This document shows positions 10,660-20,290 of a stretch of DNA of 64,000 bases, in pieces. Where the stretch lies: positions 331,136,619-331,200,618 of the forward strand of contig CM019066.1 in assembly GCA_009667805.1 (NCBI GenBank), in the 5' to 3' direction. Made by a program: the position numbers and the translations under genes. A model generated the notes under the pieces. That model saw only the letters and a list, made by a program, of their open reading frames with translations, searched no databases and had not been told where the DNA came from. This DNA is from Leptobrachium leishanense. Taxonomy: Eukaryota > Chordata > Amphibia > Anura > Megophryidae. How positions within the stretch are numbered: position 1 is the first letter of the stretch; each line of letters starts with the position of its first letter.

Positions 10660-11930
10660 TAGATCTGTCTCCCATCTGTCTCTGTCCTTTCTGTCTCTTC
10701 CTCTGTCCCATCTGTCTCTTTCTCTGTCTTTCTGTCTCTTCCTCTGTCCCATCTGTCTCTTTCTCTGTCCTTTCTGTCTCTTCCTCTGTCCCATCTGTCT
10801 CTTTCTCTGTCCTTTCTGTCTCTTCCTCTGTCCCATCTGTCTCTTTCTCTGTCCTTTCTGTCTCTTCCTCTGTCCCATCTGTCTCTTCCTCTGTCCCATC
10901 TGTCTCTTCCTTTGTCCCATCTGTCTCTTTCTCTGTCCTTTCTGTCTCTTCCTCTGTCCCATCTGTCTCTTTCTCTGTCCCATCTGTCTCTTCCTCTGTC
11001 CCATCTGTCTCTTTCTCTGTCCTTTCTGTCTCTTCCTCTGTCCCATCTGTCTCTTTCTCTGTCCTTTCTGTCTCTTCCTCTGTCCTGGCTGTCTCTTTCT
11101 CTGTCCCGGCAGTCTCTTTCTCTGTCTCAAGCTGTCAGTCCCGGCTGTCTCTTTCTGTCCCATCTGTCTCTGTCCCATCTGTCTCTTTCTCTGGCCCAGC
11201 TGTCTCTTTCTCTGTCCCGGCTGTCTCTTTCTCTGTCCCGGCTGTCACTTTCTCTGTCTCGGCTGTCTCTTTCTCTGTCTCGGCTGTCGCTTTCTCTGTC
11301 CCGGCTATCTCTTTCTCTGTCTCGGCTGTCGCTTTCTCTGGCCCAGCTGTCGCTTTCTCCATCCCAGCTGTCGCTTTCTCTGTCCCGGCTGTCGCTTTCT
11401 CTGTCCCGGCTGTCTCTTTCTCTGTCCCGGCTGTCTCTTTCTCTGTCTCAAGCTGTCAGTCCCGGCTGTCGCTTTCTCTGTCCCGGCTGTCGCTTTCTCT
11501 GTCTGAGCTGTCTCCAGCTCTGTCCCAGCTGTCTCTTCATTCCATCTCCAGCTGTCTCTTCCTCTGTCTCCAGCTGTCTGTCCCGGCTTTCTCTTTCTCT
11601 GTCCCAGCTGTCTTCAGCTTTGTCCCCCGCTGTCTGTCTCAGCTGTCTCTTCCTCTTTCTCGAGCTCTCTGTCTCCAGCTCTCTCTTCCTCTGTCTCCAG
11701 CTGTCTGTCCCAGCTGTCTCTTTCTCTGTCCCAGCTCTCTTTCTCCATCTCTAACTCTGTCTCCAGCTCTCCCTTTCCAGCTCTTTCTCTCCATCTCCAG
11801 CTCTCTTTCTCTCCAGCTAAAGCTATTTTTCTCTAGTTTCATCTCCAGCTCTCTCTTCATCTCCAGCTCTCTCTTCATCTCCAGCTCTCTCTCCATCTCC
11901 AGCTCTCTCTCCATCTCCAGCTCTCTGTCT
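10660..11930. repeat. Pyrimidine-rich minisatellite (CTGTCTCTTTCTCTGTCCCA type)
   Basis: More than 40 units of 18-19 bases, variants of CTGTCTCTTTCTCTGTCCC, fill about 1.25 kb. Homogeneous higher-order blocks alternating CATCTGTC and TTTCTGTC lie at the left, and GGCTGTC or AGCTGTC variants at the right. The strand bias (C and T against A and G) is extreme, so the plus strand has almost no purine runs. Long open frames on both strands come from this array. Confidence 0.95.
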
Positions 11931-12204
11931 TCAGCAGTGTCCAGTGGTCTCCTCTTGTCCTCCTCTTTTTTACTCCTGTCTTTCTTCTTTCTCCGCTCTG
12001 TCGCCAGCTCTAGGACTGACTTCAGCACTGTCAGCAGGTTTTTCCTTTCTCCAGTGATCTCTCTTGCTCTCCATGCTATAGTTCATATAGCTATAGAGCT
12101 TTTGTCTCTGCTCCCTCTCCTTTTTGTCTCCCCCTTCTCCAGCGCTCTCTTCCTCTCTCTCCCTTTATTCTGAGTTTTAAATTTTCTCTTTAATTTCTGT
12201 GAAT

Positions 12205-12380
12205 TTTGTTGCTGTGGAGCACTGTGATACGCTCATACACACCGCCCATTACTGTGAGTTTTATTGCTGTGGAGCTCTGTGATACGCTCAACACACTGCA
12301 CATTACTGTCAGTTTTATTGCTGTGGAGCTCTGTGGTACACTCAAACACACCACACATTACTGTGAGTTTTATTGCTGCC
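12205..12380. repeat. Three units of the hAT-A minisatellite, inverted, inside hAT-B
   Basis: Units read GCTGTGGAGCTCTGTGATAC followed by ACTGTGAGTTTTATT, the reverse complement of the hAT-A unit at 8320-8700. The unit length is about 53-56 bases. Confidence 0.8.
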
Positions 12381-12615
12381 AAAGCCAGGTGTTTACAGCG
12401 CAGTGCCCCCACCCACAATGAAAGCAACTCCCACAGCTGCTGCAAAGACTGCTGCAGCTAAATCTGTCCCTGCAACCAAATCCGCAGCCAAGAAAGCAGA
12501 GTCCAGCTCCAACAGTGATTCTGACTCCAGCAACGATGAAGGAAAAATGCCTGCAAAACCTTTGGCTAAAAGCGCTCCCAATAAAGCCGCAGCAGCAAAG
12601 GCCAAAAAAAAAAAA
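12373..12615 (+). pseudogene. NOLC1-like (Nopp140-like) coding fragment captured in hAT-B
   Basis: The plus-strand frame encodes a Lys/Ala/Pro-rich stretch (MKATPTAAAKTAAAKSVP), then an acidic serine cluster (ESSSNSDSDSSNDEG), then another Lys/Ala/Pro linker ending in a lysine run. This alternation of basic linkers with CK2-type serine/acidic clusters is typical of nucleolar phosphoprotein NOLC1 (Nopp140), a chaperone for RNA polymerase I and snoRNPs. Treacle (TCOF1) is a less likely source. Only about one repeat module is present, with no LisH-like N-terminus and no SRP40 C-terminal domain, so it is a fragment. A run of A follows at 12604-12616; it may be lysine codons or a retrocopy tail. 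It lies inside hAT-B, which has a perfect TSD, so it was carried in or inserted later. Confidence 0.6.
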
Positions 12616-12857
12616 AGCATGGGGTATGGGGTGAAATTAACATGACAGGAGGGGAAATGGATTGAAAAAGGGGGTATGAGAAGGGGAGGAAGAGGAGGAA
12701 AGGGGTAGAGAGTAGAGGAAGACAATGGAAAAGAGGGAAAGAAGGTGCACGGAACGGGGGCATGAGCATCCCTAGCTCTCAAATTTGGCAATCTGCTGAT
12801 ATGCGTACCCTCCATATAATGTGGAAACAGGATCATCTGTGCATGCGCCCCATAAAC

Positions 12858-13090
12858 ATGACATCCGTGTTATCTGATTGGCTGAGAATGCTAATCACAG
12901 ATTCGATAATAACTTGACACTTTGTTATGAATTTTACAGATCTTCAGTTTCAGTTTGTCCTTCTGACAGTGTGCAATTACTTTGCTTTGCAGCCCTGCTG
13001 CCGGTGAGTTTGAACTGGAACTGAAGATCTGTAAAATTCAAAACAAAGTGCTCAATATATATTCTCAGCCAATCGGATATCACGAATGTA
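12858..13090. mobile_element. Fold-back MITE nested in hAT-B
   Basis: The left arm (ATCCGTGTTATCTGATTGGC ... GAATTTTACAGATCTTCAGTT) is matched in inverse by the right arm (AACTGAAGATCTGTAAAATTC ... CAGCCAATCGGATATCACG). The arms are about 100 bases each around a centre of about 40 bases. They differ by several substitutions and small indels. Confidence 0.75.
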
Positions 13091-13251
13091 TATTTATATA
13101 TTCTGTAAAAATATTGTGGGGGGGCACAATTTACTGGTCTTGCCTCAGGTGCAAAAGGAGCTAGCTACGGCTCTGCTGTCAAAGTCTGTTGTAGCGTTTC
13201 GACGGGGATGAATACAGCAAGCCCTTTGTAACATGCAATACTAGTAGGCAC

Positions 13252-14534
13252 TAGGGATGAACTGTTCGGTTCGATCTGTTCGGAGTTCGCATTGAACATC
13301 GGCCGTTCGGCTGTTCGCCGAACTCCGAACAATTCCACGTGTTCGGTTCGAGTTCGCCCACAATGGACCACAATGCCCTTTTCCACTGGCCTGAAGCTTG
13401 TAATTGGCTACAGCCTTGCACCTGACCACAGGTCAGGTTCAAGACAGGTGTAAGACTATGCCAATCAAGGCTCAGAGTCCTGATTGGGCAAATTTTGCCC
13501 AAACATAGGCTCACAGAGCTAAGTCCCGCAGCACACTATAAGGCGTCCCTCACAGCCCCAGCACGTGTTTTTTGAAAGGAGATTGTTCTGTTAGTGTGTG
13601 TTCTCACTGCCAGCAGCTATTGTGGGGGTCTCACTTCTACAAGATATCTGGGAATTGTTGTAATCTGTGTGTTCTCACTGCCAGCAGCTATTGTGGGGGT
13701 CTCACTTCTACGAGGTATCTGGGAATTGTTGTAATCTGTGTGTTCTCACTGCCAGCAGCTATTGTGGGGGTCTCACTTCTACGAGATATCTGGGAATTGT
13801 TGTAATCTGTGTGTTCTCACTGCCAGCAGCTATTGTGGGGGTCTCACTTTTACACAGACGCCTATACCAGATTCATATAATTTTAATATTGGACCGCAGG
13901 GTCTAACCCTGCACTCCTCCACAATACCACAGAGGGGTTACGGTGTGACGGCACTGTTGCCGACACTAAAGGCCCAATTTTAAAGCACCTATTGTTACTT
14001 TCATCCAAAGCCTGCATAAGTTTCACCATAATTTAGCCAAAACATCACTAAACTTGTTCTTCGTGTCCTAAAATGTCTCCTTTTCATACAGGCAGCCGCC
14101 CCAAGCAGTTGTTTATGAATAGATTAAAGGAAAACCATTTACCGTCATTTGAAATGTCATTCTTTTGTTTTTAAATGTTTCTATACATCCTACAAATCCG
14201 CCACTTCACAGGCAGGTTATGGGGACCTCCTAGGCACGATATTTGAAGGAATTTTTAGTTTTTATTCTTAACCTGTATTTCATGGAAAACTCTCTTTTCC
14301 TTTAAAAACTTTTTGTCCTTGTTTCCTGTCCCCCAGGGCACTACCTGGACCCCCATACATCTTTTATGGCAAATATCTTGCATATACGCCCTCTTGGAGG
14401 GCACTCTAAATTTCGAACTTTCGAGTCCCATTGACTTGCATTGAGTTTGGTTCGTGTTCGAGTTTGAACTCGAACTTTTGAAATTGTTCGAATTCGAATG
14501 CGAACCGAACACGGGGGTGTTCGGCTCATCACTA
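13252..14534 (+). mobile_element. hAT-C, copy 1
   Basis: Begins TAGGGATGAACTGTTCGG and ends TGTTCGGCTCATCACTA. It is flanked by a perfect 8-bp TSD, gtaggcac (13244-13251 and 14535-14542). The subterminal regions on both sides are dense in TTCGG and TTCGA motifs. The interior holds a 71-bp minisatellite and a 0.5-kb core (about 13900-14400) also found in copies 2 and 3. The element is non-autonomous. Confidence 0.92.
13600..13853. repeat. 71-bp minisatellite, 3.6 copies, inside hAT-C copy 1
   Basis: Units begin GTTCTCACTGCCAGCAGCTA at 13600, 13671, 13742 and 13813. They are nearly identical, with only one to two changes between units, so the expansion looks recent. This array is absent from hAT-C copies 2 and 3. 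Confidence 0.95.
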
Positions 14535-14644
14535 GTAGGCACGTTACACCATGTGGTCCTCTGTCGAGCCATCATAACTTTACAAAGGAAGCCGGGAGGA
14601 GGGGTCAATACGTACGCACTTAGTGCAGTCGTGTGACCCCAGCC

Positions 14645-16001
14645 ATAACATGGGAGGACATAATGAATACAAGCTTTATAGTGTGTGGGACCAATAGGAA
14701 GTTAGTTCCCTCTGCGGTTCCACAGGTTCCCCCTCGACTAGAAACTTGAACTCTGTAATCGAAAGGGTTAAACTGGTAGAGGAGGTGCAAATGGGGTACC
14801 TCCCCTCCCCCTGTTTTAACCCTAGATTATTACATTAATGTCACTCTAATGTTCTGAATCCAAAATAGAGCCCTGCGTATTGTGGTAAAATGCCAATGCC
14901 ATTGCAGAGTATAAGCCAAAACAAATGAACTATAAATTAGTTTTCATTTCCAGTATTTTTCCAGCTCGGAGTGATATTTGTAGTTGCCTCGTCAATTTGT
15001 GGCGATTCGCAATATGGTTTAAAAAATGCTTTAGAAATGTAGTAGAAACTGATTAAAATGGTGAGCGGCCCCCTCCCCACTGTTTTAACATAAAAACCCA
15101 ATACGGAAACATACCATAGCTGCTCACTGAACCTCATCCCCCAGCCCTTCTTTGCAGGGGATTATAAACTAATTAGCTTTTGAGTTAGTAATTGGCCATA
15201 GCAAACATTTTTTAGGTATTATTATTTATTTTTTTACCAAAGGTTAAGTAAGATGCATGTTCCAAATGTTTTCTTGGTTATTGTTTGAGAGACAGAGGAA
15301 CACGCCAAGAATGTAATGAGCTGACTCACCTTCTGTCGTGAATGCCCCCTGTCGTGCTAAATGCTCAGCGGGGGATGGATTAGACACACAAAAAAATGAT
15401 GAAGCGGTTTTTTTTTTAATCTGGTTTGCTGAAAAACGGTTTTTGACTGATTACAGTGAACCATTTCCAGACTCTTTCTATGTTCAGACACCTTCTTTTA
15501 AACATTTTTCACTTCAATGAAATACTTAAAATTCCATTCTTCTTAGTACAATGAAGAAATCCCACAGAATTACACAGAGATATTAATTAGTATAACTGTA
15601 CATAATAAAAATTCAGAGCCTTGTTCTGTAACTTATTTAATTGCATCCACAATAACAAATGCAATACGACTATAAATAAATAAAAATTAAAACATTTGTG
15701 TTGTAAATGATGAAAACGTTGAGTGAATTTTTATCTTTTAAAAGGACGGGAAGGTATAGCTTCTGTTTTCTCATTTGAGTGAATTTCATTAGACAAAATA
15801 GAGTGGCTGAAAGTTGAAATTGTACAGTATTTACAAGGTTATTAACCTCTTCACTACCAAATGGTTTCCTGATGACAGGAACAAGTGGTATTATGGAAAA
15901 CCACTTTAAAAGGCCCCTAAACCCCACCCCACACCCATAAAACAAAACACATACTCTCAGCCATACCATCCTGAAAGTGCACAATCCCGTCAGATCTCCA
16001 A
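14645..16001. other. Unassigned AT-rich DNA
   Basis: No terminal repeats or coding motifs were recognised. The minus-strand open frame at 15670-16044 has no family signature and runs across the hAT boundary at 16002. Confidence 0.4.
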
Positions 16002-17103
16002 TAGACATGTGCACAACGAAAAACTTTGTTTCGGATTGATCCATTACGGTTTTTAGTTTGTTTCTTATGTTACGGTGATTCGTATTTTGGATCGATTCAT
16101 TATTTTGGGAGATCGGTAATTCGTGTTTCGGATGGATTCCTTATTTCCGTTTTATTAGTAATTCGGATTGATTCGTATTTAGTTTTTATTGGTTATTTCA
16201 TATTTCAGATCGATTAATTATTTCGGTATGTGAAACGGATGAATTAATTACTTACATTCCGGTAAATAAAACAAAAGATATGTAATCCCCCTGTCCTTGG
16301 TGCTGAAACCTATTCAGCACCAAGGACAGCAGTTCCAAGGGACTTTGGAGCAAAAGATCCCCCTGTTCTTGGTGCTGAAAGCTATTCAGCACTAAGGACA
16401 GCAGCTCCAATGGGCTCTGGAGCCCCACGGTGCTATTGTCCTTGGTGCTGAATAGGTTTCAACACCAAGGACAGCACCCGCTGAACGCAACCAGAGACAG
16501 GAAAAAAACCACTGAGTTAGGCAAAGAAAAAAAGCCCTTGTTGTTTTAAAATAATTAGGAATCCAAAAATTTCACCAAAGAAATCCCGAAAAATTTCTAG
16601 AAAATCCAAAAAAATATAAAAAAAATAAAGACTTTTTGCTGCAAGCGAAAAGAATAAAAGGTTGAATACATATTTAATAAAAACGGGGATTTTTTTTTAT
16701 ATTGAAACCTATGCGATGCACCTGTTTAAATCTGTTGAATGAACCACCTAAAATCAGAGCAATTCACTGACATTTCAGTGCTGTTCGGTTCTCTCTAAAT
16801 AAATTAACCATTACTTGTCTATGGGGAATTTCACTGCCACCAAACTGCACAGAACAGCATCGTGACGCTGTCCATGGCCTGTGGTGCTGAATACATGAAC
16901 AGGGACGCTGTGATGCTGAATCTTCAAAACAAAATAACGAATCGATTCGTAGAAACGGAATCCATTCGTTATATTCCGCTTCATTCTGTTTAGTTTTCGT
17001 TCTGTTTCGGGACAGAACCGATTTCTTATTTCAGACGTGCTTCTGAAATAAGAATTCGTAAATTTCATCAGAATTTTGATTCGAAACGAAATGCACATCT
17101 CTA
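16002..17103. mobile_element. hAT-E with TAGA(C/G)ATGTGCA ends
   Basis: Starts TAGACATGTGCACAACG and ends AATGCACATCTCTA. A perfect 8-bp TSD, atctccaa, lies at 15994-16001 and 17104-17111. Subterminal regions are rich in TTTCGG and ATTCGT motifs. The interior includes three tandem hairpins (16291-16473). No coding remnant is visible. Confidence 0.92.
16291..16473. repeat. Three tandem hairpins inside hAT-E
   Basis: CTGTCCTTGGTGCTGAA paired with TTCAGCACCAAGGACAG forms a hairpin with a short loop at 16291-16329. It is repeated with few changes at 16363-16401 and 16437-16473. Stems are 16-18 base pairs. The spacers share GGACTTTGGAGC and GGGCTCTGGAGC, which shows tandem duplication of a unit of about 73 bases. 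Confidence 0.85.
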
Positions 17104-17202
17104 ATCTCCAACACATTCACACAAGACACTGTAAATGTACTGGAAAAGAATTATGCTTTTGCAGACCATATACAGTACTTCTGATTTTTTAATAAACATT
17201 TA

Positions 17203-17614
17203 CAGGGTTATCCAAAGAGATCCGAATTGCTTGAGAAAGGTAACCGAACGCTGAAAATCAGCGTTCGGTTACCTTTCCTGGCCATTCGGCTATCCAGAGA
17301 GCAGGCAATTTGCCAAATCCTGGCGAATTGCCTGCACATACGGTGCCTGTTCGGTCCCTGTTCGAGGGCAGTGAAATCCCCATAGAGAAGCACTGCTTCG
17401 GCTATTCAGAGAACATAAACCAGCAGTGAAAGGTTCCCCTAATGCCCTGCCATTCGGTGGTTTAATTCGGCAAATTTATTCAGGAGAATCCCATAGACTT
17501 CAATGTTAAAAATATTCCTGTTTTAATTCAATATCTAATAAACCGTTCATTATAAAATTCTGCAGCAAAAAGTCTCTTTATTTATAGATTTTTTAGGATA
17601 CTTTAAGCATTTTT

Positions 17615-17653
<39 letters not shown>

Positions 17654-18114
17654 CGATTTTTTTTTTTTTTTTTTTTTCAGTTTACTTATTTTTTTTGTAA
17701 CAGCCCTCTTTATTATCATTCCCTGGACGTCCTGTGAAAATTTCAGACATTTTCGCTCAGTAGTTTCTTTGCAAACAGCGTTTCATTTTCCCAGATTCAT
17801 ACAAATGGTTTTTCTAATTTATTCACTGCCTCCTCTACGTCACAGCTGCTTCGGCTCTGTGTGATTCGGCTCATGTTCGGCTCCTGTTCGGCTTCTTCAA
17901 AGGTTAATCCAGATGTTTTTGCTTGTTTTCAGCATGCATTCGGTTAGTTTTCGTCAGGTTTGCGGCAGCTTTTCCCTGCAATTCGGGGACCCTGTGGTGC
18001 TTGCTGAATACACCGCAGGGTCACCGAAATGGGATCGGCAAAAGGAACCGAATTGAAGAGAACGAAAAGTCACCGAACGTGCGGTGACTTTTCGAATCTC
18101 TTTGGATAACCCTG
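17203..18114. mobile_element. Long MITE with CAGGGTTATCCAAAGAG ends
   Basis: The left end CAGGGTTATCCAAAGAGAT is matched in inverse at 18096-18114. Flanks are tta and ata, so a 3-bp Harbinger-style duplication is possible but has one mismatch. The left subterminal region holds a perfect 19-bp hairpin (17235-17277). Related ends occur at 25108, 54675 and 58092. T runs of 20-25 bases near 17620-17680 are internal. Confidence 0.75.
17235..17277. repeat. Perfect 19-bp hairpin
   Basis: GAAAGGTAACCGAACGCTG pairs exactly with CAGCGTTCGGTTACCTTTC around the loop AAAAT. It lies 30 bases inside the left end of the MITE. The opposite end has a weaker equivalent (AAGTCACCGAACG...CGGTGACTT, 18067-18092). 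Confidence 0.95.
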
Positions 18115-18759
18115 ATAGTTCTAGAAATATATATAAATCCTGGCCTCATTTTTCTGTTTATTTTGATTGTGGATTCATTTTCTAAAAACATTGTGAAATG
18201 GTTCTCAGAAAATACATTATATTCAGCTTGGTAGTCTCCCAAGAAGTAGTTTCCCAGAGCTATTCTAATCCATAAACTGAATCTCTATTTTTGGCAAATA
18301 AGTGTAATATATTAAATGCTATTCAATCAAACTGCAGAATTCTGCTGTATAAGCATTTACAACTAGATGCCTAAGTAATGTTACATATTGACGTGCTTGG
18401 TTTATATTCAGCTTTGTACAAATTGTGTTCTCTGCTTTATTATCTGAAAAGATGGTTTGTTTTTTTCTTTAAGAAGTATTTAGGCCGGGTGCACACGAGC
18501 GTACTCTGCCACGCACAGTATGTGCATTAAAAAGGACGCACTTTATGACGGAAGAGATTGGTAGACGCCAGACGATCCGTTATGTTTAACGGACGTCGTA
18601 AAAACTGAATTTGAGTTGAAAAAAAAAAGGCTGGGCTGGAAGAAATTCAATTTCAGAAACGTCGAAAAAAATAAGGGGAGGAAAAAAAGCGTTTTGTGGT
18701 GTGGTGTTTGTTGCAAGATGGACGGGAGAGAAGCAGTTCTGTTTACTCTGATGGCATAC

Positions 18760-18989
18760 TCGTATTCGAAGAAATAAAGGAAGTGGTGGGTTCATCCCAT
18801 AAACTCTGCGAGATACACTCTTGGACATTTCCAGACGCTGTACAAGCCACTGAGAGAGGGAGATCCGGCGAAATTTTTTAACTACCTCCGGATGTCCATA
18901 GCCTCCTTCGATGAGCTGCTGGCCAGTGTGAAAGAGCCACTGACCAAGATGGATACTAATATGGAGATGCTGGTCATCACCTTACGGTA
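18760..18989 (+). pseudogene. PIF/Harbinger transposase N-terminal fragment (HARBI1-like)
   Basis: The frame through 18775-18988 reads KWWVHPIN, then FQTLYKPLREGDPAKFFNYL, RMSIASFDELLASV, KEPLTKMDTNM and ITLR, and meets GTAAGT. These blocks are the conserved N-terminal region of Harbinger/HARBI1-type transposases, just before the DDE catalytic domain, and GTAAGT is a good splice donor at the normal exon end. An in-frame stop lies just upstream near 18772 and the DDE domain is missing. It could not catalyse transposition. Confidence 0.8.
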
Positions 18990-19348
18990 AGTACGTTAGC
19001 ATTTAAATTAAATGATATTCCTATGCTTGTAATATCTGTCATCATCGTGAGTTGGTGGATTTGTGCAAATCTGTGTGTGTAGCCGTCTACTCTCACTGTT
19101 CAAGACTGTAGTTACGCCTCTGAGTGACAAGCTCACAAAAACACTATTCTCACCTGCATTCTTACACATGCACGCTCAGGCAACACATTCAATCACAAAT
19201 ACTTATGAAGCCAACAACAAAGTTTGGTGCCTAAACTTTTTATCAATTTTTTTAAAAGGCTCAAGAAAAAGGTTTTTTTAAACAACTAGAAATATGAATA
19301 GCAAACAATTTTTTCATTTTTTTGAAAAATCTTCAAAAAAATTTAAAT

Positions 19349-19606
19349 TTACAAATTGCGATACTCGGGCACATCCTCGTCTAACGATCCTGCCAGGAAT
19401 CCAGCGTAGAATCTGCTGCTGGCAGAGGGTTGAGGGCCTGCAGCATGAGGTATGGGTGTCTGCTTTTGTCCTGCAGTGTGGGGCATGGGCGGCTGCTGGT
19501 GTCCTGCAGCATAGGGCATGGGCGGCGGCTGCTGGTGTCCTGCAGAATAGAACATGGGCGGTAGTTGTGGGTTTAGAATGCTGTAGATCGTCTGCATGGT
19601 CTGCAT
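19349..19606 (-). pseudogene. C-terminal end of the Harbinger partner protein (MADF/Myb-like), candidate
   Basis: A minus-strand frame of 85 residues is rich in Pro, Gln, His and Met, with repeats of the form AGHQQPPPMPYAAG, and ends with YAGFLAGSLDEDVPEY. Harbinger elements carry a second gene for a Myb/SANT- or MADF-type DNA-binding protein with a proline-rich linker, and this frame occupies the place expected for it in a convergent layout. The DNA-binding domain itself is not visible, so the call rests on context and composition. Confidence 0.45.
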
Positions 19607-20039
19607 GGCAGACGTCTTGAACGTGCGTGATGCGTTGCGTGTGTACTACGTGTGTTCTTCTCTATCCACGTCATTATATGCTAGAACAGACAGCATATAG
19701 TGCGGCAGAACGCACGTACTGTTGCGGCAGAACGCACGTACTGTGCGCGGCAGAGTACTCTTGTGTGCACCCGGCCTTAGTAGGAACACCAATGTTTCAC
19801 TCTTATGTAAAATTTGAAATGTTAATGTCTCGGATTTCACTCCTGCAGAAAATGTGGTTTTCTCACCAATAATCCATGCTTATTAAAGGGCTTCGATGAT
19901 AAGATAAACACACCTGTCATTATCACCTCACATTATCGAACGTGCCAAGCAACTCCTTTTATCCAATATCGCTCAGGATAAGTCTTGTTTTTCCTCAGTC
20001 TAACTGTACAGGGTAGTCCAGATGTGGACCCCCTTGCTC

Positions 20040-20290
20040 AAGGTGCCTAGAGTGATATCAGCTATACCCTCCTGACAAAGTCGAAACGATCATCAGGGGT
20101 GGCAGTATCTCTCCTGCAGAGAGGACTACCTCGGCATTTCCATACTGGCCACCCTTTCGGGGTGACCAGTCTGATTTGCATATGACATAGTCTTCTCTGT
20201 AGTGGCACCATCGAGCTAAAACCATGCTGTCATGGAACTGACGTAGCGCTCCACGCTTCAAACCCCAAGAGACTTTATGTTCATTTATAT
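20040..20290 (+). repeat. Unclassified repeat with hammerhead-like core
   Basis: CTCCTGACAAAGTCGAAACGA followed by TCATCAGGGG (20070-20100) resembles CUGANGA, stem II, CGAAAC, stem III and a cleavage triplet AUC. The flanks ACCCTC and AGGGGT could form stem I. Small retroelements and pLTRs in animals often carry such motifs. Stem II is very short, so activity is doubtful. The downstream part contains ATTTGCAT (octamer), probably by chance. Confidence 0.35.

Larger units (their letters stand above)
10168..13175 (+). mobile_element. hAT-B, with captured coding fragment and minisatellites
   Basis: Starts CAGGGCCGTAGGGAGG and ends CTAGCTACGGCTCTG, an imperfect inverted pair. A perfect 8-bp TSD, ctgtcaaa, flanks it at 10160-10167 and 13176-13183. 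Inside, in order, are a pyrimidine-rich minisatellite (10660-11930), a short array of the hAT-A minisatellite in reverse (12205-12380), a NOLC1-like coding fragment (12373-12615) and a nested fold-back element (12858-13090). No transposase is visible, so it is non-autonomous. Confidence 0.88.
7883..14644. mobile_element. MITE (GGCTGGGGTCACA ends) interrupted by three hAT elements
   Basis: The left end GGCTGGGGTCACATGAGTGC (7883-) is matched in inverse at the right end (GTGTGACCCCAGCC, ending 14644). The pieces between are 7883-7994, 10111-10167, 13176-13251 and 14535-14644, together only about 0.35 kb. The gaps hold three hAT elements with individual TSDs. The termini resemble the MITEs at 31113, 33169, 49096, 50341 and 52342, which all start GGCY...GTCAGACGA. 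A Harbinger-type 3-bp TSD cannot be confirmed for this copy. Confidence 0.75.
18483..19776. mobile_element. Decayed PIF/Harbinger element with TTA TSD
   Basis: Ends are GGCCGGGTGCACACGAG and CTTGTGTGCACCCGGCC. The 3-bp duplication TTA (18480-18482, 19777-19779) is the typical PIF/Harbinger target. It retains remnants of both proteins that Harbinger elements encode: a transposase N-terminal part on the plus strand and the end of a proline-rich partner on the minus strand. The element at 51061-54670 has matching ends. Confidence 0.92.

Noticed and set aside
10654..11754. Open frames of 174 and 280 residues on opposite strands (QRKRQMG and SLSLSRL repeats)
   Set aside because: Both come from the pyrimidine-rich minisatellite in hAT-B; composition alone explains the lack of stops.
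15670..16044. 124-residue minus-strand frame as a host exon
   Set aside because: It crosses the exact boundary and TSD of hAT-E at 15994-16002, so it cannot be one ancient coding unit.
20165..20185. Octamer motif ATTTGCAT as an immunoglobulin or snRNA promoter
   Set aside because: A single octamer with no TATA box, PSE or coding sequence at the right distance; likely chance.
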